Made by a program: the position numbers and the translations under genes. The notes beneath the pieces were generated by a model, which saw nothing but the letters and a program-made list of their open reading frames with translations, ran no database searches and had not been told where the DNA came from. Below are positions 46,536 to 58,322 of a stretch of 64,000 nucleotides of DNA, one piece after another. Every line of letters begins with the position of its first letter. The first letter of the stretch is position 1. The DNA comes from Sanderia malayensis (taxonomy: Eukaryota > Cnidaria > Scyphozoa > Semaeostomeae > Pelagiidae), in NCBI GenBank assembly GCA_013076295.1, contig RQOL01000374.1, forward strand, positions 2,966,743 to 3,030,742, given 5' to 3'.

Positions 46536-47406
46536 CCGTGTGTTTTTTCGGTGGCTCATTGTCAAAATCGTTCATAAAATCATGATCCAAAATATCATCA
46601 AAGATCGATTCCTCAACAAGGTTTAAAATTGATGATGTTGCTTGCATCATTTCTTCAGTTTCCCCCATTAATTCATTTATGGTGGGAACTGATTTTGGCA
46701 ACTCTTCAACCTTTTTCACAGGTTTAACGTCTGTAGCAGTTCCTTTTGCAATTGCTGGTTTTGGAAGAATATCCTTTTTCCTCGCCCCTTTTTCTTTCCT
46801 CGGATCATGAGGTTTTCCTTTTTTATCCTCATATTTAACCTTCTTCGTTTCCTTTTTTTCAACAACATCTTCATCATCATCCAAATCTCGCTTCAATCCA
46901 GTTTTAGCGGGTAAGTTAACACTTTTGACATTAAAGTCAGTATTAGCATAAAAATGCTTCATATTACTTAACTGGGCATTTGTTGGGAACATGATTTTAA
47001 TTAAATTTAAAGTAATTCGATCTAAATTAATGCGTTTCTTAATTCCACCAATTAAATGCTTTACATACATATTACAAAGACGGATCTCATTTACTGCATC
47101 TTGAATTCTCAAGATGGAATACATCTCTCCCTCCTCTAAACTAAATATAACATTCAGAAATCTATCTGTAAATGACGTAAAACCCACTGAATAGGTTAAT
47201 AGAGATGTTGATAATTCATACGAAATCTCACGAGGATTGAGTTCGTCGAGCGTTTCTCTCACAACTCCATTAATTGAAAACGGTGCAAGAACACATACGG
47301 TTCTCTTAACTTTAGCTGTAAATTTTGTAACATCTAACATACCTTCTCCTGTAAAACTTCTTGCAGCTTGCGTTCTTTGCTTCTTTGCTTTCTTCGTATA
47401 CACCAT
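46528..47406 (-). CDS. Virus-like cluster protein A (292 aa), unknown function
   Basis: An intact frame starts MVYTKKAKKQRTQAARSFTG. Residues 1-180 form the domain shared with protein B: predicted mixed alpha/beta, with LTYSVGFTSFTDRFLNVIFS and IMFPTNAQLSNMKHFYANTD as landmarks. Residues 180-235 are a highly charged Lys/Glu/Asp linker (DDDEDVVEKKETKKVKYEDK). The last 50 are acidic (FDDILDHDFMNDFDNEPP). I do not recognise the fold. It lies upstream of protein B on the same strand and divergent from the plus-strand gene at 47,957, with the duplicated region between them as the likely promoter. AT-rich codon use matches protein B and the ATPase. Confidence 0.65.
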   Translation of the reverse strand: MVYTKKAKKQRTQAARSFTGEGMLDVTKFTAKVKRTVCVLAPFSINGVVRETLDELNPREISYELSTSLLTYSVGFTSFTDRFLNVIFSLEEGEMYSILRIQDAVNEIRLCNMYVKHLIGGIKKRINLDRITLNLIKIMFPTNAQLSNMKHFYANTDFNVKSVNLPAKTGLKRDLDDDEDVVEKKETKKVKYEDKKGKPHDPRKEKGARKKDILPKPAIAKGTATDVKPVKKVEELPKSVPTINELMGETEEMMQATSSILNLVEESIFDDILDHDFMNDFDNEPPKKHTGG

Positions 47407-47500
47407 TTTCAGCTCTTTTTTTTCTTTCTATTCTTCTCTTTCTTCAGTTTTAGAAATCGTTTGTACAAAATTTGCCATTTCCTGGTTATTTAACTCGTGA

Positions 47501-48002
47501 CAACAATAGTTATCTTCTATCCAATCATATTTCATTCCCCAATGTACCATCCATCAAATCATCATTTTGTCCAATCATATAATCGCATCCACATTCCCAA
47601 CCAGTCACACTTTGATTCCTATTCATGAAAACTAGTTTGAGTGGTTTATATCGATGAAATGCACTTACACTTTACTTCAACATTCAATTCCAATTTTTCT
47701 TCAACATGGGCACTTTCACGTACACTACCATTCATAGTATACCTCAACCTTCAACAATAGTTATCTTCTATCCAATCATATTTCATTCCCCATCGTACCA
47801 TCCATCAAATCATCATTTTGTCCAATCATATAATTGCGTCCACATTCCCAAGCAGTTAGACTTTGATTCCTATTCATCAAAACTAGTTTGAGCTGTTTAT
47901 ATCGATGAAATAAACTTGCACTTTACTTCAACATTCAACTCCAATTTTTCTACAACATGGACACTTTCACGTACACTACCATTCGTAGTATACATCAACC
48001 TT
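47501..48002 (+). repeat. Tandem duplication (period about 251) of promoter and gene start
   Basis: The block beginning CAACAATAGTTATCTTCTAT at 47,501 is repeated from 47,752. Each copy contains a TATA-like GTTTATATCGATGAAAT, a leader ending TTCAACATG and the same first codons (M-G/D-TFTYTTI-H/R-SI). Only the second copy leads into a longer frame. The first copy's frame (47,706) soon stops. Confidence 0.85.
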
Positions 48003-49395
48003 TTTGGTTGATGTGCGTCTACGAAGGAAAAAAGATCGGTCGTTCAGCAAAATGGATTCAACAAGAACGAATCTTCCACGATTTGTGGGAAAGTGATGCA
48101 AGTTTAAAACAGAAATTTAAAGAACTACGACTCCGCCTCAAAAATGAAGTGCGACAAAATGGTTACAGCACACCAATGATATAAAGCGCCGAAGGCGCTA
48201 GATACCTGACTCCGCATGATTCGTGCAGACAAGAGTGATGCCATTTGGCGGCCTTTTTAAAGAGGGGAAAATAGCTTTTGTAAATCAACGATTCCAAAGT
48301 TAAATGCTCTCTCTGGAGGAAAATAATTGTAAAAAAGTTTGACATATGCATACTGTTGCAGAGCACATAATATGAGGATACTAGTAGAATTTAGATAATG
48401 GCAAAAACGTTTCAAATATCGGTATTTTGTTATTTTTTGCGAAACGATGGAACAGGCCTAAATTAATCGAATAAAAAAACAGTTGTTGAATTAAAAGTCT
48501 TGGATTTACTGGATATAATTTGTAAGCTCTAATTAAAGGTAAGTGACAGAGTTTTGATATCCCAAAAGCTTACTGAAATATTAGCAAATACAACACTTCT
48601 CCAATTCGAAAGGGAACGCAGTGGCAGATCAGATTATACCTTTTACAAATGAATTAATTCAGAGAATTGCAGCGGTCTGATATTCTGTTGCATATTTAAA
48701 GTCACTTAGGCTGAAAATAATTGATTTTCTTCGTTGTGGAACCTTTAGCAAGCAAAACCGTGTGGTGTTACTTAATTTGGAATTTCAGATTTTGTAAAGT
48801 TTTGAAATACTTCAGTAAAATCCCGTGTTGCATCAGCTAATATTTTAATAGGCTTCTGGGATGTCAAAACCATGTCACTTACCTTTAATTTGAGCATACA
48901 TATTATCCAGTACATCCAAAAGTATTAATTTTTACAACGTTTTTGTAATTCAATAAACAAAATACTGATATATGATGCGTTTTTTGCCATTCTAGCAATT
49001 TCAATAGTATAATCATATTGTATGCTCTGTAAAAACATGTATATATCGACTTATTTCACCATTATTATCCGCAAAACAAGCATTGAATTGTAGTGTTTCT
49101 GTATGACTTGATGACCAAAATCAACTTTTTCCCCCCTTTAAGATGGCTGCCAAATTTTTATTGGCTTCACTGATTCGACGCGAGTCAGGTATCTAGCGCC
49201 TTCGGCGGTTTATATCATTGCAGCACACTTACTGTCCCGAATTCATTTGGTGAACATGCAGAACAGCGAGTCATAAAAAAACTACCAGTCATTGATTGGA
49301 AGATGTTCCGCTCAAACACACCGAACAAACCAAATTACTGCAACATGCTACCTGCAGAAATGTTGGATGATGATGATGACGAGGGTTTCCCTATA
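47957..49395 (+). pseudogene. Plus-strand virus-like gene, interrupted by hAT-like element and LINE
   Basis: The frame starts MDTFTYTTIRSIHQ at 47,957, continues with WLMCVYEGKKIGRSAKW and a basic helical stretch, and is cut by the transposon at 48,174. Directly after the element's target duplication (49,229 onward) coding resumes (NSFGEHAEQRVIKK, then an acidic DDDDDE tail). It then runs into the poly-T end of the LINE at 49,396. I recognise no family. It is divergent from protein A and shares the duplicated upstream region, so it probably belonged to the same virus-like cluster. Confidence 0.5.
48174..49220. mobile_element. Non-autonomous hAT-like element (1,047 bp)
   Basis: Terminal inverted repeats of about 40 bp start CAATGATATAAA and contain GCCGAAGGCGCTAGATACC, with one mismatch seen. 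The flanks carry a perfect 8-bp direct duplication, CAGCACAC, at 48,166-48,173 and 49,221-49,228. Eight-base duplications are typical of the hAT superfamily. The interior is AT-rich with no transposase. A related palindrome is at 57,775-57,815. Confidence 0.85.
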
Positions 49396-52300
49396 TTTTT
49401 TTTTTTTTCAAATACAAGTTTAAAGGCCGAGATGGCCCATAACTGCTTAAATTTTTTTATACAGCGGTATTGATTTATTTTTTTACAAACAATAACATAA
49501 CAATAGAAAAAATAGGGATACATGTAAAATACGAAATTAAAAATTGTAAGAAAATCTAAATATAGATACAAATTATGCTCATAATCAGAAGATTTTGCTC
49601 AAAATTAACCTCAGTCTGATTTTATTGGTTAAGTTATGGAGCTATTGAAGTATTTAGTTCTTTTATCGAATGTTTTCCTGCAGAAATGCCCCAAAAGATT
49701 CGTGGTTTCACAGTCCTCTTGGCACATCAGCCAAACAAACATATTTTGGTTGTTTAAGGAAGCCGTATTTGGATAAATTTGGTAAATTTTATCAAGAAAT
49801 TGTTGTCGTTCCTCAGCAAAGAGAGGGCACGATAGAACAAAATGAATTTCATTTTCGACTTCAAAAACATTTGTTGCTTTATAATAGAGGCAAAATCTTT
49901 CGTCTCTTGGAGTTTTATTTTTATGAAAACGCCCAGCTTCAATCTGAAGATTATGCGCACTGAGTCTGAGTTTTGCAAAAGAACTCCTAACATTGAAATC
50001 AGTTAAGAGATCAAGGTAGCTTTCAAATTTGAAGGTAGTCTTAAATGAAGCAAACAGATGTAATTTTTTGTTAGCAATTATGTGTTCATTTAATTTTTCT
50101 AATATTTCCAACTCAAATTGCTTTCTTACTTTGTTTTTGATTACGGAACTACTATCGGATAATTGTATTTCATAAAGTATTAGTAACTTACGGGCCTGAG
50201 ACACCCAGTTTCAGTGTCCCGATTCCACGTCCTTTAAAAGCATGTAAAAAGCTTTACTAGCATAACGTTCAGAATCTAAGGATGAAATTCGAGTATAAAA
50301 TTTTAAAATATTGATACGTCTGTGGCATTGAAGATTCATTCTTCCCAATTCTGCGTATACAGCATCTGTTGTTGTATTTGACCTGACACCCAAAGCATAT
50401 TTACAGGCTTTTAGGTGTAGGGTTTCTAGTTTAGGCCATTCCTCAAAACCCCAAACTTCGGATGCATAATTTAAAATAGGAACTATAGTGTGATCAAATA
50501 AGTACAGAAATAAACGTGGCTGGAAACCACCCCATTCTTTGTTTTTAGCAATAAGTGAGAAATAGGCCTTCTGAGCTTTTTCTTTAATTTTATCAATATG
50601 TTCAGTGAAAGACCCGTTGGATTTAAGCGTAACTCCTAGGTATTTGTAAGAATCACATTCTTTGATTTCTTTGCCTCCTATTTTCCAAAAACTAATATTG
50701 TTTGATTGTGCACAAGATTTTTGTTTGTTTTTTCTTATTACCATAACTTTTGTCTTATCCATGTTTACTTCCATTTTGAGAGATTTGGAGAATCTATCTC
50801 AGGCATCTAATTGAGATTGAAGATCTTTTTTGTCTCTTGATACCAAAACGAGGTCGTCAGCATACAGTAAGGAGTGAACTTGTAAATCATCTACCATTAC
50901 ACCGTGTGAGGATTCCTTAATATGATTATTTAAGTCATTCAAGTACAGGGCAAAAAGGACAGAGGCTAAGGAGGCAGCCCTTTCTACCCCCTCTATTGCA
51001 AGGAAAAATATCTGTCAGACTATCATTGCCCCTCACACATGACTGGACCCATTCATAAAGTGAAGCGATTGTTTTTAAGAAATTGCCATTGATTCCATAG
51101 GTAACAAGCTTTTGTAACAACAGTCCATGATCCACAGAATCAAAGGCTTTTTTAAAGTCAACAAAACACAAATACAAAGGACCTTTATTGTTTTCAAAAG
51201 AATTTTCAATCATAGCGCATAGAGTGAAGATATGATCAGAGGTTTGGTAACCTTTTCTAAAACCAATTTGATTTTCTTCAAGAAAATTGCATTTGGATAT
51301 TGCGCCGTTCAATCTATGCAATAAAACACCAAGAAAAAATTTACCGAAAATACTTATCAATGTGATTCCCCTATAGTTGCTAAGGTCGGATTTTTCACCC
51401 CCCTTGAAAAGCACAACAATTATCCCAACTGACCACTCTTCGGGAAATCTACCAGAACTTAGTAATTTGTTGAAAAGTTTTGTGAAAACGTGCAGGAACT
51501 TGTCATTTGCATGCTTCAAAAGCTCGCCGCTTAACATATCAAGTCCAGCAGCCTTTCCGGATTTGAGTTTGTTTGCCATATTTTTAACTTCGTCAAAGGA
51601 AATGTGGTGATTTAAAATATCATCGATCAGTTTTTGTGTATCAATATCTAGAGTTGAGATAGGTGATTCATGCTCATTGTTAGCAACAGTATTTACAGAG
51701 TTTAGAAGTTTGCTAAAATAGTCTGCTAATTCATCATTAGAAAAGTTCAAACCATCTTTTTTATTATGTTTTTTCAACTTTTTCCAAAACAATTTCGGAT
51801 CTTCCCCCTTCAAATTCCAAAGCTCTAATTTCTCACTCTCAAGGAAACTGCGCCGTTTGGATCTTGTGATATTCTTATAAACCCTACGCTGTTGAAAATA
51901 TGCTGACTTTAGCCTGTTCACCTGTTCATCTGAAAAATTAGTTGAGGATTTAAGAGCAACTTGATAAGATTTTCTTTTGTTACTTAATAAGGTTTTGTTT
52001 TTCTTACATTCAATATCAAACCAAGGACACCTATTATTCGCCTTCGAAGAGTTTTTATTTTTGTTGAAGATTTTTTTAGAATGAAAACAAGTTTTAGACA
52101 AATCTACCATTTTATTTCAGTTCTATAATTTCCTCATTTGGTACCTGATCATTATCCAACTTGAATAAAATATCATCAAGAAAGTCAATTATTTCAGAAT
52201 TCATCATGACTGAAGATAAATTTGCTAAATGCAAATCATCTTTAATATAAAATTGTTTATTATAGTTTTGGAGAAATTGATTATCATGAGATGTAGGTAA

Positions 52301-53560
52301 GCTCACACCAGAAAGAGGTTGACTAGGCGTACAGTTTGTTGTGTTTGAACATTTATTGAGATCTCAATTGGACTATGGTCCAAAAGTTCACAGATTTCGC
52401 CAACAGTCCTGTTACTAATCAAAGAAAAATGTTTGTAATGCGTCAAGGCATAATCAACAGTAGAACAGCCGTTAGAAGAAAAATATGTAAAATTGCTTGA
52501 ATTATCTTTATCAATTCTGCCATTCATAATCCTATAGGCAGATGATTTACAGAACTCGATAAAAGCTGTTCCTTGTGTATTTACCGGTCTGGTGTCTTTG
52601 TTAATTCGTTTAGCCAAGTGTTGATCTGGTAAGTACCTATCTGGTAACGGGAGGAAGTCATCTCTCGTCAAATTCGATATATTCGTTTATTTGATTCGTC
52701 CGAGCATTAAAATCACCGCATAATAAAACCCACCCCCGTCTATCATAAGACGCACATTCAGATTGGAGAGTATCAAAAGATAGCGATTGCCCTGTTTTTA
52801 ATAAAGTCAAGGAACTTGGAGGTAAGTACACGAAACATAAGAATAAATCTTGATCCCAACCAAATCCATCTTTGTTCAGTTTACACCAAAAATGGTAACT
52901 GTCAGAATGTGCAATAGAAACAAATTTAAGAATTGATTTTCGAACAAAAAGAGACAACCCCCCGGATGGTGTACCCCCTAAGTGATTTTTAAAGCCTGGC
53001 TGGTGAAATTCTTCAAAATCGTTATTCATTTGAAATAAAGATTTATCTTTAGAATCTCTCCAAGTTTCAGAAAAACAGATCAAATCATTGTTTCTTAAAA
53101 TATTTTCGAAAAAAAGCCAGCCTCCCTGCTTGATTAGTTGAGCCTTTGAGCTTGTGATGCCATTAAGATTCCAAATTGATATTTTTAAAAAATTGGGAAA
53201 CGTCATCTCAATTGTGCCATCTTGGCCAAATTCCTAATCATGAGCATCATTTGGACCATTAGCATAACGACTGATCTGATTCATGAGATTTTCGAATTCA
53301 GAGTAAGATCTAATTTCCAATGGTCTAGGATTGTCCAAATATCTAAATTTTATTTGCCCGTCGATCGTCCAAACACTTTCTAAATTCAAAAACCGTCTAT
53401 TTATATTCATTTCATCAAAAACCTTAGATAAGGTGTCTTTTAGTATTCCCCTACCCTTGTCACTGATAACAGTGTTGACCCAATGAAAACTTTACATATT
53501 CATTGTTGGTCTTTCCAGTTGTGTCATTGCTAAAACGGCCCAAGGGATATGTAATATTAT
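49396..53560 (-). mobile_element. LINE (non-LTR retrotransposon), near full ORF2, decayed
   Basis: Reading on the minus strand: an ORF1 C-terminal remnant (about 53,560-53,250) and an APE-type endonuclease (53,206-52,303; IWNLNGITSSKAQL, CFSETW, LLCGDFNART, SSNGCSTVDYAL, LLDHSPIEI). Then comes a reverse transcriptase (52,110-50,775; GLDMLSGELLK, ALVL-equivalent KAFDSVDHGLLLQKL, GCLLSL and an intact LLYADDLVLVSR near 50,860). Last is a C-terminal domain with the FCLYYKAT...IHFVLSCP zinc-knuckle-like end (to 49,629). Breaks include frameshifts near 52,665 and 50,985 and a TGA after QSQLDA. It ends in a 13-base T run at 49,396-49,408, its poly(A) tail. Clade not assigned. Confidence 0.88.
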
Positions 53561-53689
53561 AATTCAAAACCGTTTTATATTAGAATTAACAAAGGTAAAG
53601 TTCAATTGTTTTTTGGATCTTCGGGAAACTTTTCATCCACATCTTTTATTGCTTTCAAGTTTTTCAGGGGTAATCAATCTTAATCTCCA

Positions 53690-56600
53690 TCACCATTGCG
53701 GCTCTGCTAAAGATACCATCCATACCCTGTGCAAGATTCAGCAAATCTTTAAGCCATTTCTCATGATCTACCATTTGCAAATTTATTGACTTTTGATTGC
53801 AGTATTTTTCAAGATCCTTCATTGATTCTTTCTTCGATTTGAGTACCTATGAAAAGTGAGTTTTGGGCTTGAATAAGGCCTTAGTTTCAATAGCTCATTG
53901 GTACCTTAAGTTAAATTTGAGCCACCTACATTAGCAGGAGGGGCAGGAGATGCGGACTCTATGGGGAGAATCCTCGGCAAAATAGAAAACCTTGTAAGGT
54001 TAACTCGGCAAACTTGGTGATAAGTATAATTTAACAAATTAATAACAATCTGTAATAATTTTGACAGTTTCCATTTTCAGCATGATTATTACAGCACGTT
54101 ATGCTTTTATTTCATCCAAAAATCTCGTACTCGGGAAATAAAAATTTTACATCCCTCTCCCCAAAATTTTTATACTCGCTCTTTTTGACAAATCTACTGT
54201 AAATACACCTTTTTATAAGAATACCTAATTTTTTGTCAAGCCCTAATATTCTTAATTTTTTTTCTATTTTAAGCCTAAGATTATTCCTAAAATATTCTTC
54301 ATCGACATAATGTGTAAAATCGACTGAATATAAATGTTTTAATCTCACAGAGGATAGAACAGCATGGCAAAAGCAGATAGAAGCAGGACTCCGACAGAAA
54401 CCCGCTACCCGTCCAGGACAAAGTGGAGATAGGCGAGCAAGGTGAACAATAATGTTTTCATGAACACTTAAATGGAACAAAAAATAAGAGCTTCTCACAT
54501 CTTTTTCTCTTTTCAAAAGCATCTTTGGAAGATTAACAATTCGATTCTGGTTCCACTTCAAAACAAATTCTGTTATATACTCTTCGTGCACTGTGTGGTG
54601 TATAAAAATGTGTCGGTAAAACAAGTTGATACAGAGATTCATATAGAATTTTGAGAAAACATAACATACATGAAAATAAATCAAATAACCCTCCGGGCTC
54701 GTTCTTCGAGTCACTGCTTGCATTCGACAACATGCTATTGACAATTGCTCAGTCTTCTCCATGACTTCTGCCTGACCCTTTCTTGTATCGGCCCCCCTCC
54801 GAAATCTATGAAACAGATATATGTTCAACATATTCTGTACTATGCAATCAAAGTGACTTAAGTGGATAGAAATTTTAAAATCATTGTGCATAACAAACAA
54901 AAATGTCCTAAGCCCTATCATTACCTGACAAGTCCAGTCGTGGCCTGAAACGTGCATAAGGTTTAGTGTAAATGTGACTTTTGAAGTGTTTACTGGATCT
55001 ACCTTTTCCACCCATTTTCTATATTTACAAGCATTATCTTGAAAGATAAAGCTGACGTCTCTGTTAACAATATCTTCGGTGTGAATGAAGTAGTGGTAAG
55101 CAAAAAGTTCCCCCTGAAACATATTTACACCTCTCTGTGCAACTTGATGACGACAACTGGAAAACATGAGACCAGTTTCATTTAATGACCCTTTCTTTTT
55201 TACATCATTTGCAGCTGCTTCCCAAATAGAATTACCACATTGGTTATCCATTTTAATTTTCTAGGAATAACTGGGAAAATATCACATATAACAGCTTTCT
55301 CACTAATGCTGCCAAGAAATCTCCGTGTGTTCTATTTCAAGTTTAAAGGCTAAGATATATCTTTCCTAAAAAAGTTGTTTTATAAATCATCTTCTATAGG
55401 TCTGTATTTTAGCTGCGAAGTATGATAAGGTGCATTACCTTGCATCCTGTCTTTTTGTACAGAGAGCTGATATGCTCATCAACAACGTTGTTTGGAGATA
55501 TGAATATATCATCATAGTAACTCAATCTTGTGCGTCCAAATATTTATTCAAATAACTCTGGTTGTATTTCTTGACAAATATTTTTTGATTTCCAAAGAGA
55601 AAATATTTGTGTTCATTCAAAGTCTATTGCTGAGCTTACGTTAAAAATAGGCTAAAATAAAACATTGCTTTGCTTCTCACCTGCCTCCTCTCTGATATCA
55701 CTGTAATTTTGCATTACCATCAATATGGGCGGTTAATTGTTTAATTGAGCATGGTGGGCACTCCATCCAACTTTTTCCTTGAAGCCGATCTAACTCATAC
55801 TGGCAAAACTTCCATTCACGTGATGCTCTTTGAAATGCCTCAGTGTTTATTGTTGGATTCTTTTAAGAAAGAAAATATCTGCTGTTGACCTGAATGGTTT
55901 CGCCCAATGTCAGGCCTCATCAGAACAGCCAGAGAATCCTCAAAACCTTTCAATTACATGTTACAATATCAATTTTACCTTAAATTTGTATCATGTAACA
56001 TTTGTGCAGGTGTGTGTACTCTACTCTATTACTACATGTGTAATTAAAAAGTTTTGAGGTCCTCAGCTATAGACCATTCAAGTGGGAAAGATAAAACAAA
56101 GTAATTATCCATTCAGATGCTTGGATCCAAAACAGCATACCCTTGTATTCATTTCTGATATCTGTGATAGCACTTTCAAAAAACCATTCTCTGAGCATTT
56201 AGGCTGGGTGGTTTGGAGAATACTCCAGAACTGCAGTACCTCTATATCATAAATACTGGCAATGTTAATTAGCGAACCAGGCCAGTAGCCATTTGCAACA
56301 ATAGTATTCAAGTCCAGTGACTCATGCATATATTCACAACGAAGGCATTTCACTTTTTCAACAAGAACATCAAACCTTCCTGCAGAAGTATCCAGTGATA
56401 ACATTAATTTGAGAAACCTATTTCTGGTAATTATAGAAATTATGGAAACATAACATATTATAAGTACCCTGGTTATTAGTAATTGTAATTGGAAATCCAT
56501 CATCAATAAATGAGTGGTTACTTTGTGTCAGAAAGTCTGCCGAACATGAACTACACTTCTTGAATACAATAGCAAGAAACTTTTTATCTGTAAGTAGTAA

Positions 56601-57726
56601 ACAACAACATTGAATGACAGCATCTTTGCTTATGATTAAATATAAAGTAATCAATAGATCGGAAGTCGGTTTGAGACTGCCTTCAATAAAAAACTCACCA
56701 ATTTCAATAAATTTGACATCTTTTATTGTTGTGTATGGTGCAATAGGTTGTAAAAAACCATTTAACGAAGCCAGCCAGTCATGAAAAGGCTGTAACCTGT
56801 GTTCCACTTCATCACAGCTGCTACAGTAATTACATTTCCAGCGAATGCATGATTTGCATTTAATCTTTGCTGGGGATGTATTACAGGATCGACAAATGCC
56901 TAGTTCAGATTGCTGGCAAGACAAAGCGGATCTTAGAATAATACTTCTCTGTAAATCCCAGCTCTGATTTGAAGTGATCCCAGCTCTGTTGTACTAGCAG
57001 TGCAAGACTGGTGGTTGGGAACTGACGATGACTCTGCAAGCTCTTTAAACTTCTTTAAAGCGGCAGCCAGAGCTACAAAAAAACTTATTATTGTGTACTC
57101 AAGCTGAAGCAGGTCTGTATGTCCCACTGCTTGAATATGCTGACAGACATACTGTTGACAAGTGTAGGAAACTAAAAATTAAGTTTCTTCTAGTTAATGA
57201 CTTTCCCAAATGAAATACAACTACTTACACTCATCTTCTCGGTATTCTTCTTGAAATGATTCACCACTAAAATCAGGCACACTATCATCCGAATCTGGAG
57301 AAATGAGAGGTATTAATGTTGCCAATGGCATACAAGGTGTGGTGGTTGGCTTCCATCTCATTCTGATGCAATAAATTTGAAACGATTTCTGGTTGTATAT
57401 GACTGTTAAATAGATAAATGAAGATGGTAAAAAACCACTAAAGCAAACTACCGTCAGAAAGAGTAGATTCTATGATCTGAAATCCAACTTCTGTAGAAGC
57501 ACGATCAGAATCATTCTTTTTCTGGAGACGCCTTGCATAGTTCTCCCTTGCACGTTCATTTTTTTCCTTTTAGCGGCAGATGAGACTGCAGAATAACCCC
57601 ACACTTTGTACTTTTGCACATTTTTTTTACTACATACTTACCAGATACACTTTTTAGTCTTCCAAATGTATTTTCAAAAGATTTATCAGGATCCTTTTTC
57701 TCCCTGTTAGGCCGCTTTCCCGCCAT
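53690..57726 (-). pseudogene. KDZ (Kyakuja-Dileera-Zisupton) transposase gene, multi-exon
   Basis: Start ATG at 57,726 (MAGKRPNREKKDPDKSFENT, donor GTAAGT at 57,641). Further exons appear at about 57,560-57,450, 57,297-57,232 and 57,072-56,933. A CxC cluster (CRSCNTSPAKIKCKSCIRWK, then PFHDWLASLNGF) is at 56,924-56,690. VANGYWPGSLINIASIYDIE is near 56,290. CPPCSIKQLTAHIDGNAKLQ, with the catalytic Asp region, is near 55,710. GSLNETGLMFSSCRHQ and an ACKYRKWVEKVDP block are at 55,251-54,930. GADTRKGQAEVMEKTEQ is near 54,770, and a C-terminal coiled segment is near 53,850-53,700. These match KDZ transposases in order. Several exons change frame without splice signals, so I call it decayed. The frame 54,112-55,251 reads through introns. 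Confidence 0.75.
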
Positions 57727-57774
57727 TACAAAGGAGATGAGGATCAGTTCGTTCTTGGTTGGTGTTGCTGATAA

Positions 57775-57815
57775 ACAAATGATATGGAGCGCCGAAGGTG
57801 CTACATATCATTTGT
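57775..57815. repeat. 41-bp palindrome related to hAT-like ends
   Basis: ACAAATGATATGGAGC and GCTACATATCATTTGT are near-perfect inverted copies around GCCGAAGGT. The core GCGCCGAAGG matches the terminal repeat of the element at 48,174. It may be a minimal deletion derivative of that family, lying just upstream of the KDZ start codon. Confidence 0.6.
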
Positions 57816-57849
57816 ATCATCATACATATCAATTAACGTTAAAATAGAG

Positions 57850-58320
57850 GTATTGTTCATTTTAAGGCAGATGCTGAAACAAACATAGTGTTCGTTTTTA
57901 TCACGAGGATAAACTGAAATGTGTCAATAGCAGCACCAGCAAAAACAACAGCAGCAACAAAATGCAGTTACAAAATCCATTTCAAATCAGGTGCTACACA
58001 ACACAATCAGAGGTCTTCTCGGTTGTCAATGCGGCTACCTAATCAACCAATCTATTCCCATAGCGGATAAAGACAAAAAAACCAACATAAAGCAGTATAC
58101 AAAAGCAATGCAGAACCCAAACGGCAAACAACACCAACAAATAATCTGCAGTCCCATATTTCCCACAGAACTCTGCAACTTTCGCAACACGAACACGCAA
58201 ACGCAACAGAAAGATAGCCAAAATTGTTCAAAACCGCACAGGATAAAACGAACAAATACACTCTATTTGCATTTTTTGCTAATTGTATTTTTTTTATTAA
58301 AATTACTAATACAAAAAGCA
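57850..58320 (+). other. Short plus-strand frames, uncertain
   Basis: Frames from 57,962 (MQLQNPFQIRCYTTQ) and 57,991 overlap. The second contains a Lys/Asn/Gln-rich stretch (ADKDKKTNIKQYTKAMQNPN) that might be the end of a compact gene converging on the minus-strand gene at 58,323. No family is recognised and neither frame is secure. Confidence 0.3.
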
Positions 58321-58322
58321 AA

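Noticed and set aside
54112..55251. A single 379-residue protein
   Set aside because: Only the first 110 or so residues and a short middle part match KDZ transposase; the rest reads through introns with splice-like borders and AT-rich sequence.
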